Below, one piece after another: positions 33,113-44,582 of a stretch of DNA of 55,279 nt. The notes under the pieces are model-generated. The model had not been told where the DNA came from. It saw nothing but the letters and a program-made list of their open reading frames with translations, and ran no database searches. Source of the DNA: Dimargaris cristalligena (taxonomy: Eukaryota > Kickxellomycota > Dimargaritomycetes > Dimargaritales > Dimargaritaceae). Each line of letters begins with the position of its first letter. The first letter of the stretch is position 1. The translations under genes were made by a program, and so were the position numbers. The stretch is taken from positions 1 to 55,279 of the forward strand of contig JANBQC010000129.1 of NCBI GenBank assembly GCA_027576995.1, written 5' to 3'.

Positions 33113-33612
33113 CCGCATTTCTACCATGCTATTCCACCCATTTGACCCGAGTGAGCCATACGCCCATGTAGAGAGGTTTTGTCAATTCAACTTACATTTA
33201 TTGTGCTTCTGCTTAACTTCATGATTAATCAAATACCGAACCAGCCGAGCAAAATATGGCCGATAAGGAGCGTCGTACGAACCACAATAAGAACTTGATG
33301 TATTATAAGGTTCGGCAAAAGCCCACGCCCCAAGAGATCAACATTAGGAAAAAGGTAGGCCGATTGAGAATGACTCGAGTACATTGTTCATTGGTATATG
33401 AATATATATATATATATATATATGGATTGTCTTTTTTATAGGTATTCTAGCAATAATAATATAATAGTATTGTCTTATGTTAATGGGATTATGGCGGGTT
33501 ATTGAACCACATGAATTCCCTAAAACGACTCTCTAACAATTCCCGTATGCACGATATTATGTATTGACCCATCGGATCATAGGTGCTGGCCAAGCTCGCG
33601 AACTACAAGTAA
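32832..33612 (+). CDS. Unknown small basic protein, three exons
   Basis: Exons 32832-33066, 33245-33354 and 33583-33612 join in phases 1 and 0 into 124 residues ending NYK before TAA. Donors are A|GTAAGT and G|GTAGGC; acceptors CCAG and ATAG. The protein is strongly basic and probably helical: IRKPKQTVVDPKTPEEFHQL, then QRARRLAVRQRRSEYKLKKK, then TEQNMADKERRTNHNKN and VRQKPTPQEINIRKKV. No signal peptide, membrane helix or cysteine pattern. The phase fit across two introns and the consistent style argue for a real gene; I do not recognise the family. Composition would suit a ribosome- or RNA-associated factor, but that is speculation. Both introns contain (TA)n tracts. Confidence 0.6.
33087..33112. 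repeat. (AC)n(AT)n microsatellite in intron 1
   Basis: CACACACA followed by about nine TA units, inside intron 1 of the 124-aa gene. Confidence 0.9.
33402..33422. repeat. (AT)n microsatellite in intron 2
   Basis: About ten TA units inside intron 2 of the same gene. Confidence 0.9.
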
Positions 33613-34163
33613 AATGATATACTAATACAACGGCGGCATAATCATGGTCCGACTTGGTAAACGACTGAACTGGTGAGCTTATCCGTCTTGTCAGCGGTGT
33701 GTGGTTGTTTAAGTAGCCAGGCGTGTTATTGCCGTATTTCATTTTCAATTTACTCTATCGAAGTTGACCCAGAGACAATACCCAATAAAACATACATTAC
33801 CTATATAAGAATAGGGTCTAATCAGCATTGTCGATCAGTTCGTCTTATCGGGAAAATATATTAAAATAGGGGGGATTGCTGGACAATGCCCTACTCATAC
33901 ATAATATCTCTCCCTCCACCTCCGACCCACTAGGTGAATTGGTTATTAAAAAATAAATATCAGGATGGGGACGGGATAGTAGGAGGAGTCTTCGTCGACC
34001 TAGTCTAAGATTGAGCGGATTGTTGAGCATAGAGCACACAGTCCCCATTCCACCGATTGATCCAGTCGTGGTTTCCGGAGTTTTTTGTTAAACCCCCCCC
34101 GTTCCATCTGGCCAATCTTTTCGGGCGTCCCGGTCCGGTGGATCATAATAGCGATGCGGGTGA
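33613..34163. other. Intergenic stretch
   Basis: Between the 3' ends of the 124-aa gene and the PPR-like pseudogene. No feature beyond AT-rich sequence is seen. Confidence 0.5.
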
Positions 34164-36240
34164 TTAATTTACACGGTCCACGGCAATCCGGCGCCGAGGC
34201 ATTTCGTCACGTAAAATGCCAATACCCGCCTGGGGAGCGTTGGTATAACAGTCGTACTTGACCAGACTTGTGAAGTTCCTCGTGTTGAGTTCCAGCCCCC
34301 GGTCGTGCGCGAGGCTTAGGACATCACTTAGCCTCAGAAGGGCGGAGTGGGTCCGACAGCAATCCATCAAAACGAAAAAGGTACTGTGGACCATACTATG
34401 CGGGTGGTGCTGCATCGCGGTCCCCTGGGCCGTAAAAGCAGGGTGGCCTTTAAAGCGACCGTAGCCCTGGAGGAGGATGGTATAGAAAGCGTAACTGCCC
34501 GGTTGCGCCCACAGGTCCAATTGGTCTAAGAGTAATTTCCCGCCATAGACAATCAACAGGAGCTGTTTAGTGTGGCCAAATTCCAGGACACCAACCAGGG
34601 TGGCGATACAATGTTACAAGGCTGGACTGGGTGGGCGCAGAGCCGCCAGACAGGGTTCCCAACGCCGGAGCTCAATGGGGGCCATGACAAAAGGTTGAGT
34701 AACACTTGTATGGGCAAATCCCATTCCCCGCAGTACGTTTGAAAGAGCTTGGTGCAACGCTCATAGTTCCCGACCAGTAGGGCACGGTGCATAGACAGGC
34801 TGATGATGGCCGGGGTAATGGGTTGGTTATGGCAGAGTAGGGCAATGCAGGGGAAAAGCTCCTTTGTGTAGGAGTGATTGCTGGCAAAGCGGCATATGGC
34901 ATTCAGGGAAATCGGGTTTACCAGTAGGTGTTGGGCCACAGCCCGCTCCAGGAGACTGGCCACTTCTTCTACGCAACCATCCTTACAAAGCATTGCGACA
35001 GTCCGCCTAATCACCAAATCAATTCTCACCCTGACTTCGTGGAGCAGGCTACTCAGGGTGGCCTGCACGGCCGCTCGGTCACCTGCCAGATAATGCTCCC
35101 GGATAACCGCGGCATAATGGAATGCGTCGTACCGCACGCCCCACTGCTGCATGTCCTGGTGGATCCGCTTGAACCAGGTGATATCCTGGGTAAGGGCCAC
35201 ACTACTGGTCAGCGCGGCATTGAGCACCACCCCCCACGGCCTGGGGTTCGGAGAAGGCCACCACTGAACCTTTCGCAAAGGAATTGTAGGAGGCTTGGAC
35301 CAAATCATGTGAACCCGGAAACCAACAGGGAGGCCGTGACAAATTGGTGCTAGTGAGGGTTTGCGGAATAACTAGGCTAAGGTTCCCCCTCCTTGCTTGG
35401 ATAAAGCGCCCACATGGCCTCAAACTTGGCCATGGTCGCGCAGTAGGTTGTAATCAAGGGGGCGGTGTATTCGACCAAGCGCGCATAGTTCAGAAATAGA
35501 GGCAGCTTATCCATCTGCATGGGGCTGTAAATATGGGTCGTCATCAATTTGGCAATATGCCCAGTACTGGGCTTGATCCCGAGTTGGGTCGTCATATTAA
35601 GCAATGATCCATGTCTTCTGCTTTGTGGGGCAATCACGGTAACCCGGGCCATAATAGGTAATAGTCGGGGGCCGGCTGGTACCTGTGGTTTAAAGCGCTA
35701 TACAGCAGGGACATGGTCTGATCCATTTTAACCATGGCCGTAAGGGCCAATACCAAATCATCTAACTCAGTGGACAATGTCAGCAGCTTCTGGTGAGTAT
35801 GCACATATTCGAGCCACTGCTGGACCCGAGTAGCAGCCACCCCAATCCAATGGCGGGCGTCTTAAAATTCACCCGCTGGCCCTTCCCACCATTACACTTT
35901 GACTTCGGGTCAGTCAGAACCCGGAGGGGACATAATAGCCGGCGGTAGGTAGCAGTCGGTAGCTGCATCAGGGAGGCTTCAAGGAGGGTGATTAGGAATA
36001 GGTATCGGGCTTCGTTATACCTGTCACTCGTCAATAGGGTAGTCAATTGCATGACCAATGCAGCTTGGGCTGATGGGCCTACGGACTTGCTGGGCTTGAG
36101 TTTGGGTTCGGCATTGTGCTTGAGCCTGGTAGGTGATGTAAATGGACGGGGCTGGCTATTGGTTCAATGGGTGACCAGTTGGGTACCCCAATGGTTGGTG
36201 GTGGGTTGGCGGCTAGCCAAGGCAATGTAAACTATTCATT
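34164..36240 (-). pseudogene. Frame-shifted PPR/helical-repeat protein gene
   Basis: A chain of minus-strand frames, each continuing the previous in another frame with overlaps too short for introns: about 36240-35800, 35840-35640, 35652-35390, 35400-35235, 35308-34615 and 34615-34164. The pieces read as one helical-repeat protein, for example WFKRIHQDMQQWGVRYDAFH, then AAVIREHYLAGDRAAVQATL, and AFYTILLQGYG, all typical of PPR-like repeats. At about 34615 the reading clearly passes from CAHPVQP to CHIATLVGVLEFGHTK by a frameshift. At least five frame changes are needed. Either this is a fairly young pseudogene or the assembly has indel errors. It is probably related in type, though not obviously in sequence, to the intact PPR-like gene at 8062-10332. 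Confidence 0.65.
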
Positions 36241-37221
36241 AACATAGACTGCCAAATACACATCAGATTTTTGAAAAGAACATGGGGCAAACAAACTCAG
36301 GGCAGGCAGCCCATCAGAGGGAATCTGACATAATGGGAGCTTGTCTACTAGGCAGATTCAGTCCAACCAGTGTGATAAGGAACCTCGTGAATGGCTTTCA
36401 AGAACACACTCTCGCCAGTATTTAGTCATAAATGATTGGGGGAACGGTCCGATTTGTACTAAAGGGGAACATGGAGAAGGCCTAGGCTAACTTGGGTTAT
36501 ACTGTTAGAGGACTAACCAATAGTAAACCCATTATGGGACATATATTGTGAATCAATAGTCAATCAATAAACGTGGGTCTTTTCTTTCCTTACACTTGTT
36601 TTAATGCTAACATATACCCCCAAAGTTATGTTGCTAGCGCCATATGGGCAACATGCACCCCTATAGGCTATTGGTGGGGAAGAGGGGTATGGAACGAATT
36701 TAGAATGAAAGGACTGTTGAAATGAAGTTATTGTGGAGCCGTCAAGTCATACCTCTACTTCTTTCCCGAACAAGTCTATGGCAATGTGGTGGTGGCTCTC
36801 TAGTGTTGTATTCCCCCATAACTTCAGCAACAGTCAGTTAAACAAGAGTAGGGGGGGAGAGGGTAATTTATCCCCTGTGTAAGTGGAGGAGGGTATTATG
36901 TGGGCTACTTTTATTTGTATTATTTGGCTATCACCAGTAACAGGTTAACACCCTCTCTACTTAGATATTTGGACCCACTTGTCCACTTTAGTAAAATGCT
37001 GGAATGGTGAACCCGTCATATAGGAGTGACAGGTGATGGGTGTAATAAATAAGGCATACCAATACTGCATTAATATTACCTGGGATTGGCAAAGAGCCGG
37101 GGGCTACTTATATTCTCGCAGTAAAGATGTAAAGTATTCAAAAACTGAAAACCCACATGAACGTTAAATATACATAAAGTCTACATTGCACAGCCAAACA
37201 TAGTCTATCCAAATTAATACT
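36241..37221. other. Intergenic stretch
   Basis: AT-rich sequence between the pseudogene and MET22. No gene or repeat was recognised. Confidence 0.5.
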
Positions 37222-38489
37222 CTATTCAATATTGAGGGTTTCTTGCACCGCTTTCAGCACTTGGGGGTGTAATTGGGCGCTAGAGGCGATCACCCCCTTG
37301 TTGCGGCTCAGAAATGATCCCACCGAGAAATCAAGCGGCTTGCCGTAGATATCGGTGACAATTCCGCCGGCCTCTTCGACTAACAGAGACCCTGTGGCGT
37401 GATCCTACATACGGTGTAATGGTTGCATAAGGGAAGGGGCAACATCGAAAAAAATAAATATCCCAAATGAAAATGTAGATTTAGTCAGCATACCATAGTG
37501 GTAAGTACAAGTTCGCTGCTGGTCTATAGTACGTGCGGCTGTCATCCACCAAACCATCGCAGTCCAATAACAACAAATAAGTCAAATTCTACGGGTTAAT
37601 CGCTATCAGCCTCACTTACCCAAATCTTTTCGATGTAGTCCGCACGGGTCGGCAAACGTAGATAAATATCGGCCTCGCCGCGGGCCAAACATGCGTATTT
37701 GCACTGACTGTCCATGCGGAAAGGATCGGCTTGGATTCCAAGTAACTGGCCGATACGCTGGGCATCAGAGTGGGACGAATGGGCCGCTTCCACCGACTCG
37801 CAGACTACGGCCTGCGTTAGATCCGTATTACCGGACACCCGGATGGGGGTTTCTTGGATGGGGACCGAAGCGTCGGGGGACTCGACGGGTCGGCTAAAGG
37901 CCCCGCGACCCCGTTCGGCAATAAATAAAAAGCCCGGGGCCAGCTGATCCTGAGCCGTCGTTGTTGTGGCTGTTGATCCCGCCGGTAGATTCGGACAGCC
38001 CATGACGCCTAGTTCCACCTGCCCATCGATAATCAAAGCGAGACATACCGCGTACTGGTCGCCGCGCAGGAATCCTTTGGTTCCGTCAATCGGGTCCAGC
38101 GTCCAGTGCCGGCGGCTCCTTTTGCTCCGGCCCGCGGACAGCGCTCCCCAGTCGATGGTGTCCAGTAACTGGGTCCGCGTCAGGGCGGGTTTCGGTAGGA
38201 CCGCATTGGTCAACTCCAGCACTTTGTTACAAAGGGTATGGGCCACTGGGGTATCGGGTCGGAGGTCCTGGGCACTTTCTTCACCGATGATGGCATCGTC
38301 CGGGAAATGGGTGGCTAGGTAACGGTTGACTACCGCTTGGGCACTGAAATCGGCGACAGTGACTGGGGAGCGGTCGGACTTGATGAGGGTTTCACCAGTG
38401 ACAAGTTGGTTGAAAACGGACCGGCAGGCTCGACAGGCTTGAACCACAGCCTCGATGGCCACCCGGCGCTCAGCGGCGAGAAGCGACAT
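37222..38489 (-). CDS. MET22: 3'(2'),5'-bisphosphate nucleotidase (Met22/Hal2 type)
   Basis: Two exons, 38489-37620 and 37404-37222, joined in phase 0 (TGG|GTAAGT and TAG|GAT), give 350 residues; the yeast enzyme is 357. It hydrolyses 3'-phosphoadenosine 5'-phosphate to AMP and phosphate, removing a by-product of sulfate assimilation; it is Mg-dependent and inhibited by Li and Na in characterised members. Family motifs: SDRSPVTVADFSAQ at 38-51, the metal-binding IIGEES at 67-72, the signature DPIDGTKGF at 132-140, and the second metal site WDHATGSLLVEEAGG at 290-304, which spans the exon junction, followed by DIYGKPLDFS and NKGVIASS. All expected active-site residues are present. The gene is divergent from eL33. 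Confidence 0.92.
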
Positions 38490-39062
38490 TAGAGGAGGAA
38501 ATAGGACTGGACTGGAATGGACTGGGATGGAATGAGACGATTCAACTCGGATGGCTAGAGAGAGAGGGGAAACTCATAGTGGGAATGAACGGTGGGTGTG
38601 TAATGTCTTACTGTCATATAAGCCAGTTGGTCTTTTAGGCAGGGCAAATGACAGAGGGGAGCGGCGCAGTCCCGTAAGCCTCACCACAGCGACTGCTTCT
38701 TTAGCGTATAGTAAGAGCCTATGCTAAATTAAGCGGGCATAATAATGATCCAATATCAGTGCTATGTATTGTCCTATCCCATTAGAGTATGTAAATAAAC
38801 ATACCACCATGGGCAATTTTATAAGAAGAATTTCCGGAAGATAGGCCAATATTGAGGGGTAGAGGATATGGGTGAGCATAGCGAAGAAGGAGGGGGATGT
38901 GTGTGTGTGTGGATTATTTCCACCCCACCTATCTACCACCTGCTCATAGTGCCTAACAATGTCTTATATTGATTGTTGATGTAAAGTATCGAACTCCCTC
39001 TCTTTCTTCACTTTAACCTACACACCGTTTCTTCGTCGTAGATTTCGTGGAACCACATCGCA
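38490..39062. promoter_or_regulatory. Divergent promoter region between MET22 and eL33
   Basis: A 573-bp head-to-head spacing. It contains repeated GGACTGG/GGAATGG words just upstream of MET22 and a (GT)n tract near 38899-38911. A C/T-rich stretch precedes the eL33 start. Confidence 0.4.
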
Positions 39063-40064
39063 ATGGCTCAACCTACTCGGTAAGTGCCCATCGCCCCGTC
39101 ACCCACCTACTACTATTACTACTACTACTAACCGCTACTCCCCCCTCCAAGTTCGATCGCGACCGCTACTGTCCGCACCCTTCGCAGTCGCAACCAATCC
39201 TCCCTTCCCTATCTGACGACCAGCGAACGAGTAGAGTGCGCAACAATACTGTACGCGAATGGTCGACTGGCGAAAAATACTCTAATGGATGGATGGCTGG
39301 GGAAAGATGGATGGATGGATGCATCCAAGTATCACCTTGAGACCGCTCCCCTCGGTGGTGTGGTGAATCGCCGGCCTCGTACGAAACGCCCTGGTTACGT
39401 ATACACTGGCTTTCCTCGACTTTAACTCGCAATCGGGCGGTGGAGCTGCGGCACCCTAGTCTTTTGGTTCGGCAGTTCCACACCGCGAACAAATCGAAAC
39501 GGAATCCCTCACCAGCCATCTACCCCAGCCTAGCCTAGCCTCACCATTACATTAGAACACGAGAGTTCACCAGTCTACGAGGGGGGACATTCAGGTCGAC
39601 TACACAATTCACACCACCTCTGAAAGAGAGGACATGCGTGGCTAACTCATATTCTGATTATGTATATATATATATTTATTTATAACTATCCCTGGCCCTT
39701 TGTGTCGTGCTCGTCAACGGTTATAATTATGGAATTATCGTCTGTATCTTATAGTCTGCATACCCGTGGTCGCATTCTGGGCTACAAGCGCTCCAAGCAC
39801 TCCCAGCACCCCAATGTCTCCCTGATCCAGCTCGAGAACGTGGCTACCAAGGCCGAAACCGACTTCTATCTCGGCAAGCGCGTGGCCTACATCTACAAGG
39901 GCTCCAAGAAGAACTCCAATGGCTCCAAGGTCCGCGTCATCTGGGGCCGCATTGCCCGCCCCCACGGTAACTCCGGGGTCGTGCGTGCTCGCTTCACCAC
40001 CAACCTGCCCCCCTGCTCGTTCGGTTCCATGGTCCGTGTGATGATGTACCCTTCCCGGGTCTAG
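39063..40064 (+). CDS. RPL33: 60S ribosomal protein eL33 (L33/L35A)
   Basis: Exon 1 is only 17 nt (39063-39079, MAQPT plus two bases of an Arg codon); exon 2 is 39755-40064. Joining through CG|T gives 108 residues. The start ATGGCTCAACC, donor CG|GTAAGT and acceptor TTATAG fit, and the join gives [20 protein letters not shown], as expected for the family. Core motifs: [57 protein letters not shown] and the typical end VMMYPSRV. It is a structural protein of the large subunit. The 675-nt intron right after the start is typical of fungal ribosomal-protein genes; it contains (CTA)n and (GGAT)n tracts and no clear snoRNA. Confidence 0.95.
39105..39132. repeat. (CTA)n microsatellite in the eL33 intron
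   Basis: About nine imperfect CTA units inside the eL33 intron. Confidence 0.85.
39286..39321. repeat. (GGAT)n tract in the eL33 intron
   Basis: Several GGAT units broken by one short interruption. Confidence 0.8.
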
Positions 40065-41041
40065 ATTTGCATGTCTTTACTTTGTTGACATGGAATATTT
40101 TTAAAGAGGGGTGGAGTAGTTTATAGTATAGAATGGAGGGGGCGGCAGGCTATTAAGGGGGTGGTGGTGGAATAGTAGTATCAAAAACTATATATTACTC
40201 TTCCCTGTCCTTAATCTTCCCTCCTTCCCCTATAATAATATTGCGCATTCCCTTTCCCTGTCTTCTGGTACGCACTGCCATTCCTTATATACACAACAAC
40301 TCCGTCTTCCCAATATCACCCTCCCCCTTGCCACTCCTTCTTGTGTTTATGCCGGTACACATATGCGCCACGCTAGTATCATTAAACTTGTAACTCTACG
40401 TGGATCCAGCAATTAAAAAACCAACACACATCTAAACTGTGTTGTTATATAATGAATATGATCTGTTGGGGCCGATTTTGGATTATGGAGAAACCTTGGG
40501 GAATTGTATGATCAGAGATGTAATTAGTAGAATTGTACGATGTGATTAATGAATTGGTCGGTCATGTTTAGCACTATTGTGATATGGGTTTAGTGAGCTA
40601 CTGTTCCGTTGTTATATAGGTCTTTTGGTGGTGAATAGTTAACTCGAAGTGTAACGAAACATTGTGGTTCAGCTATTGTTTTAATAAAAGTTGACGATGA
40701 GCGACCCTTACTGATATGTCGTATTCGCGAGTTAGGCATGGTGAAGTTCAGCTTCTATCGAACTCATCAGGGCCCAATCTAAATGTTCTGATTACAACGA
40801 CACACCCCCCTGTACATCTTTGGGTCACATTATCACCGACGCCTTTCCATACCCTTCTCCACCAAGAATAGACACAGTCTAATCCCAAAGCAATGGGCAA
40901 TAATACAATAGTTTAAAGAACGCTATAGAATAAACGTTTATTTCATTTTGGGAAAATAGACCAACGGTCATGATGGCCGGTTATCGCGAGTCCAGCGATG
41001 GAAAGGAAAGTAAAATAAATCCAACATTCGACACATTTTCA
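40065..41041. other. Intergenic between convergent eL33 and BUD20
   Basis: A 977-bp stretch holding the 3' untranslated regions of both genes. A short string at about 40739-40757 resembles one end of the MITE family (GGTGAAGTTCAGC) but is too short to call. Confidence 0.45.
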
Positions 41042-41497
41042 TTAAATAGCCGCTGTATCCATTACTATATCCGCAACAGCAACAGCAGCACTCTGCCGTT
41101 GCAGGGCAGCCGCCGCCGCCAACGACCGCGACCGTCCGGGGCCATTATCGGTGGCCAACCCCGCGGCCGCTTCGGCGTCTTTCTGCGTATATGCAGGGCC
41201 CGCGGCCAGTTCCTTCAACCGACGCCGGTGTTCCCGAGTTTTCTTATGGATCAGCAACGTCGAAGGGTCCACGAAATGCCGACTGCACTCAACACAGTAA
41301 AACCGACCCCCACCGGGCAAATCCGCATCCTCTTCCTTGACACTCACCGCCGCCGCTTGGGCCTGGAATTTGGCCAGGTTTTGGGGTAGTAAATCTTCTT
41401 GGATTTGGTCCAGGTCCTTGGTACGGCACCGGGTACGGGCTTGGCGTTTGACATCCCGGATGGAATGGTGGTTACGCTTACGACGCATGCGAGTCAT
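41042..41497 (-). CDS. BUD20: Bud20/ZNF593-type C2H2 zinc-finger protein
   Basis: A single exon of 151 residues. A basic N-terminus (MTRMRRKRNHHSIRDVKRQA, nucleolar/nuclear targeting and rRNA binding) leads to DLDQIQEDLLPQ and then one C2H2 finger with C68, C71, H84 and H90 (FYCVECSRHF, STLLIHKKTREHRRRLKEL). After the finger the family-type AYTQKDAEAAAGL follows. Bud20 is a shuttling pre-60S factor that helps export of the large subunit. Length is close to the family's. The C-terminus is Ala/Gln-rich low complexity. The start lies only about 20 bp from a long GT/G-rich tract. Confidence 0.9.
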   Translation of the reverse strand: MTRMRRKRNHHSIRDVKRQARTRCRTKDLDQIQEDLLPQNLAKFQAQAAAVSVKEEDADLPGGGRFYCVECSRHFVDPSTLLIHKKTREHRRRLKELAAGPAYTQKDAEAAAGLATDNGPGRSRSLAAAAALQRQSAAVAVADIVMDTAAI

Positions 41498-41507
41498 GGT
41501 GGCTAGT

Positions 41508-41762
41508 TGAGTGTGTGTGTGTGGGTGTGGGTGGGTGTGGGGGTGGGTGGTGGGGGGGGGGTGTCGTGTGAGGTGGGGGGTGGGGGTNNNNNNNNNNGGG
41601 GGGGTGCTTGTGCCGGGGGGGTTGGGTCTGGGAGGGGGTGTGGGTGGGGGGGGGGGGGGGGTGGGGGGGGGTGGGGGGGGGGTGGGTGGGGGGGGGGGGG
41701 GGGGGGGGGGTCGGGGGGGCTGGGGGCGGGGGGTGGGGTGGGTGGGGCGTGGGGGGGGGGTT
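41508..41762. repeat. G/GT-rich low-complexity tract with assembly gap
   Basis: Plus-strand runs of G up to about 20 bases, mixed with T, interrupted by ten N at 41588-41597. It lies directly upstream of BUD20. The many G-runs could form G-quadruplexes. The N run and homopolymers make the exact sequence unreliable. Confidence 0.9.
41588..41597. other. Assembly gap (10 N)
   Basis: Ten undetermined bases inside the G-rich tract. Such a round number usually marks a placeholder, so the true length may differ. Confidence 0.99.
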
Positions 41763-42309
41763 AAAAGATATATTAAAATAGGAAATGGTAGAGTGTGGGT
41801 GACTCAACAATTCCAACTAGAACAACGAAGTGAGAGGGGCGATAATATTATACACAAATGCAAAAGTAAGGTTGACCCGAGGGAATGAAATGCAACGAGG
41901 AGTGTAATAGCCTTAAGAGCTACCAAAGACAAATGAGGTGCGGGAAGCTCAGCTCTGTTTCCTTCTCATTGGGTTAGTAATAACTCCTTTCGCCTTGACT
42001 TTCGGGCCAATTTGCTTAATAATTTCTCACTTTGGCAATAGCTTCGACTGATAGTGCGGAGGCTACTAATATTTTCAGGTATAGTAATGAAGAAAAAAAA
42101 GCACCATAGGGGCGGGGTGGAAGATAGAGATCACGTGAATTAAGGCGGGGCAACTATGGCCAGGTATTATGGAACTAGAGCTATTTGTAAAGCATACGAT
42201 ATCTCGAAGCTCTCTTTATTCTAACCACCCCCATGTAAAAGGGTTTCAAGTAAAAATAATAAATAAAAATAGGGCAAACGGGATACCAAATTCCCTCGCC
42301 AACAAACTA
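41763..42309. other. Intergenic between BUD20 promoter and the BMT6-like 3' end
   Basis: No gene is recognised. AT-rich sequence just downstream (on the minus strand) of the BMT6-like stop is likely its 3' untranslated region. Confidence 0.45.
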
Positions 42310-43864
42310 TCAGAGTTTTTCGTATAGCCGAATATAGTACTGCATGTTATCGAGACGGAGCGGGTATTGAAGATGTGAAGGGTAGCGGTACCACTGGTTA
42401 TTGTCGCTGATGATCGGTTTGAAGTGTTGCTTTAAAGAGTCGAACACTTTATATAGCATGTAGGTGTGGTTGCCAATCTTGATTTGGGAAAATGATCCGG
42501 CGGAGTCAACCAGCTAATATTCGCGGAAGGGAGGAGAGGGCAAGAAAGTACGAAACAAAAGGCACTATTAGTGAAGTGCAAAGTTAGGGCAATGGGGAGC
42601 CTTGGTAGGTCGTGAGACTGTCAAAGAATAGCCAAACTTTTTGTGACTATCAAACCTAAGCCGAATCAATCGAGCCGCTAACTTACCAGAAAGTGCTTCC
42701 CCGGTTTCAAACACTTAATTAGAGTCGTGACCAGTCTCATGGCTTTACTTTGCTGGCAAAACAATTCGTTCATCAAAAAGAGACTTGTCACTAAATCGGC
42801 TTGGGCTATCCGATTCTCCAGATCATGGTCAATGTCGAGTAGGTTGCCTACGGTAAACTCGGTCTGAAACCAAGTAGGGGGGATGTGCCAAATATCCCGA
42901 ATAGTAGTTTCGAGGCGGGCTAACGTAGGTCCCCAGTCGACGAAATCCTGGGCATGGCAGATTAACGGGGCGGGCGTGGATGGGGTTTCCTTTACTACTG
43001 ACTCCGGCCCCGACCCTGGCCCCGCCTTCGTCTTCGCCTTTGACCTCGACCCGGTTGTTTTCTTCAACCGAGACGGACCAGCCTTCCCACTATCCCCGTC
43101 CCCCGATGAACTAGTAGCATACGGCGGGAACAGCAATGATGCAGCGGCCAAAGCCACCAACTCACTGCCGGCCCCTCCCCCCATACAAAAAATCCGCGGT
43201 CGCTTGGTAAGCAGGGCAAATAGGGCGGGCTGACGCGTAAACAAATTAAAATAACACAAGGCGCGGCCGGGAATGTATTGGGCCGTGTAAATGGGGAGGT
43301 TGGTGAGATCCCCAAAGACCCCGATATAGTCGCGTTCGAGGAAGAGTTCCTTAATGGTGCGCAGCTTGCTCTCAAAGTCGGGATCCGCGATAATGTCCGA
43401 GCATGCGATGCGGATGATATTGACAATGACTGATGGGTGGAATACAAGGAAGGGGCGGTGGGTGAGCGAGTGGGTGGTTGTGGACATTAGTCGCATTGGA
43501 ATCCGGCGGTTCCGCCCCCCATGCAAGCGAAGTAAAAAATACAGTCACATAATTAGCCATGGCCCTATGTTCCGAAATACAATGAGCTATAATGGTCTCT
43601 GGACCTCCTGCCTCTGCTGTCCCCTTCAGCCCAAGCCAGTTCAATAAGTTAAAGTAGCATGCTTCTCCCTATGTAACACCCACCTTGTTCCGGATCTCGG
43701 CCCAAGGCCCGTTGGCCTTTCCACGGTTTACTAGGGGCCGGGTCCGCTGACTTTTCACCTTGGGCTGGGTCGTCGCCCTGAACATCGCTTGTCACCCGCA
43801 ACTCTTGGACCTCATGAACTAGGTTGTCTATAGACTCCGGTGGGGAGTGGTCCTGGTCAGCCAT
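42310..43864 (-). CDS. BMT6: Bmt6-like 25S rRNA uridine-N3 methyltransferase
   Basis: Three exons, 43864-43684, 43429-42687 and 42513-42310, with phases 1 and 0, give 375 residues. Donors are CAAG|GTGGGT and CTG|GTAAGT; acceptors CAG and TAG. The start at 43864 (MADQDHSPPESIDN) was chosen over a frame opening further upstream that is leader-like. The protein has a helical N-terminal part (LRTIKELFLERDYIGVFGDL), a Rossmann-type SAM-binding loop FCMGGGAGSELVALAAA at about 141-157, an insert rich in Lys, Ser and Pro, then DLVTSLFLMNELFCQ, LKPGKHFLLVDSAGSFSQ and the C-terminal WYRYP and MQYYIRLYEKL. This order matches the family that includes yeast Bmt6, which methylates 25S rRNA in the nucleolus. 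The exact target base is inferred from the family. Confidence 0.75.
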
Positions 43865-44582
43865 AGTGGACAAGAGACGTGCTTTTTTTGAGGGAGAACT
43901 GTTGTCGATGCGGAAGAGTCCCTGGGTGTGGGTGGGCCAGGTACTAAGTGAAGTAGGGGAGAAATAGGAGAGAAGGTGCACATTCAGCTGTGCTGGGTTA
44001 TAATTTGGCAGCACACGGGGCACCAGTGGGTACAACCTAAAAATGGACTGGGGTTTGGATTTCTCTCCGAGCTAGGGTAGTTTACTACACTACTACAAAG
44101 TTGGCAATGGCCAACTGAATTCAAACCTGGACTTCTGGTCTAAATCGGCTTGCCCAAGTTTTGGCCAAGAAATTATCTCCATTTCGAGAAATGGCTGCAT
44201 ATGGGTGAAATTTGATACCACCATTAACTCTATTTTGGTTGAAAAATTGGTGGGAAATCCATTTTTAGGCAGTAGAAATTGTCCCATCCAACAGATAGTT
44301 TGGCTATGCAGTTGGATCCAAACCCCTTCCACATTTAGATATTTTAAATGGCATGTCCAGTATAAAAACCTCGGGTAAGCATGTAGGTTTATTGGGGAAT
44401 AAGAAGGGCGAGACTTCGATTTTAGCTATAATCAGTATCCCCGAAATAAGAATCCCCAGAATAACAATAGACGTTACGCAGTGGAGCTTTGCAATAATAT
44501 GCAGTGAACCAACGGCTTTAAATTACCCCTCGGCCCCTAATTATAAATTATAATAGATATGCAAACAAAAAATGAACTGCCT
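43865..44582. other. Intergenic with partial MITE-like sequence
   Basis: It holds the promoter of the BMT6-like gene and the 3' flank of the next gene. A CATATGGGTGAAATTTGA string near 44197 resembles a MITE end in opposite orientation; the rest is not recognisable. Confidence 0.4.

Noticed and set aside
39166..39519. 117-codon minus-strand frame inside the eL33 intron
   Set aside because: No domain or start context, and partly made of (GGAT)n repeat. Judged chance.
41478..41816. Proline-rich frames over the G-tract
   Set aside because: They are products of homopolymer sequence and cross the N gap.
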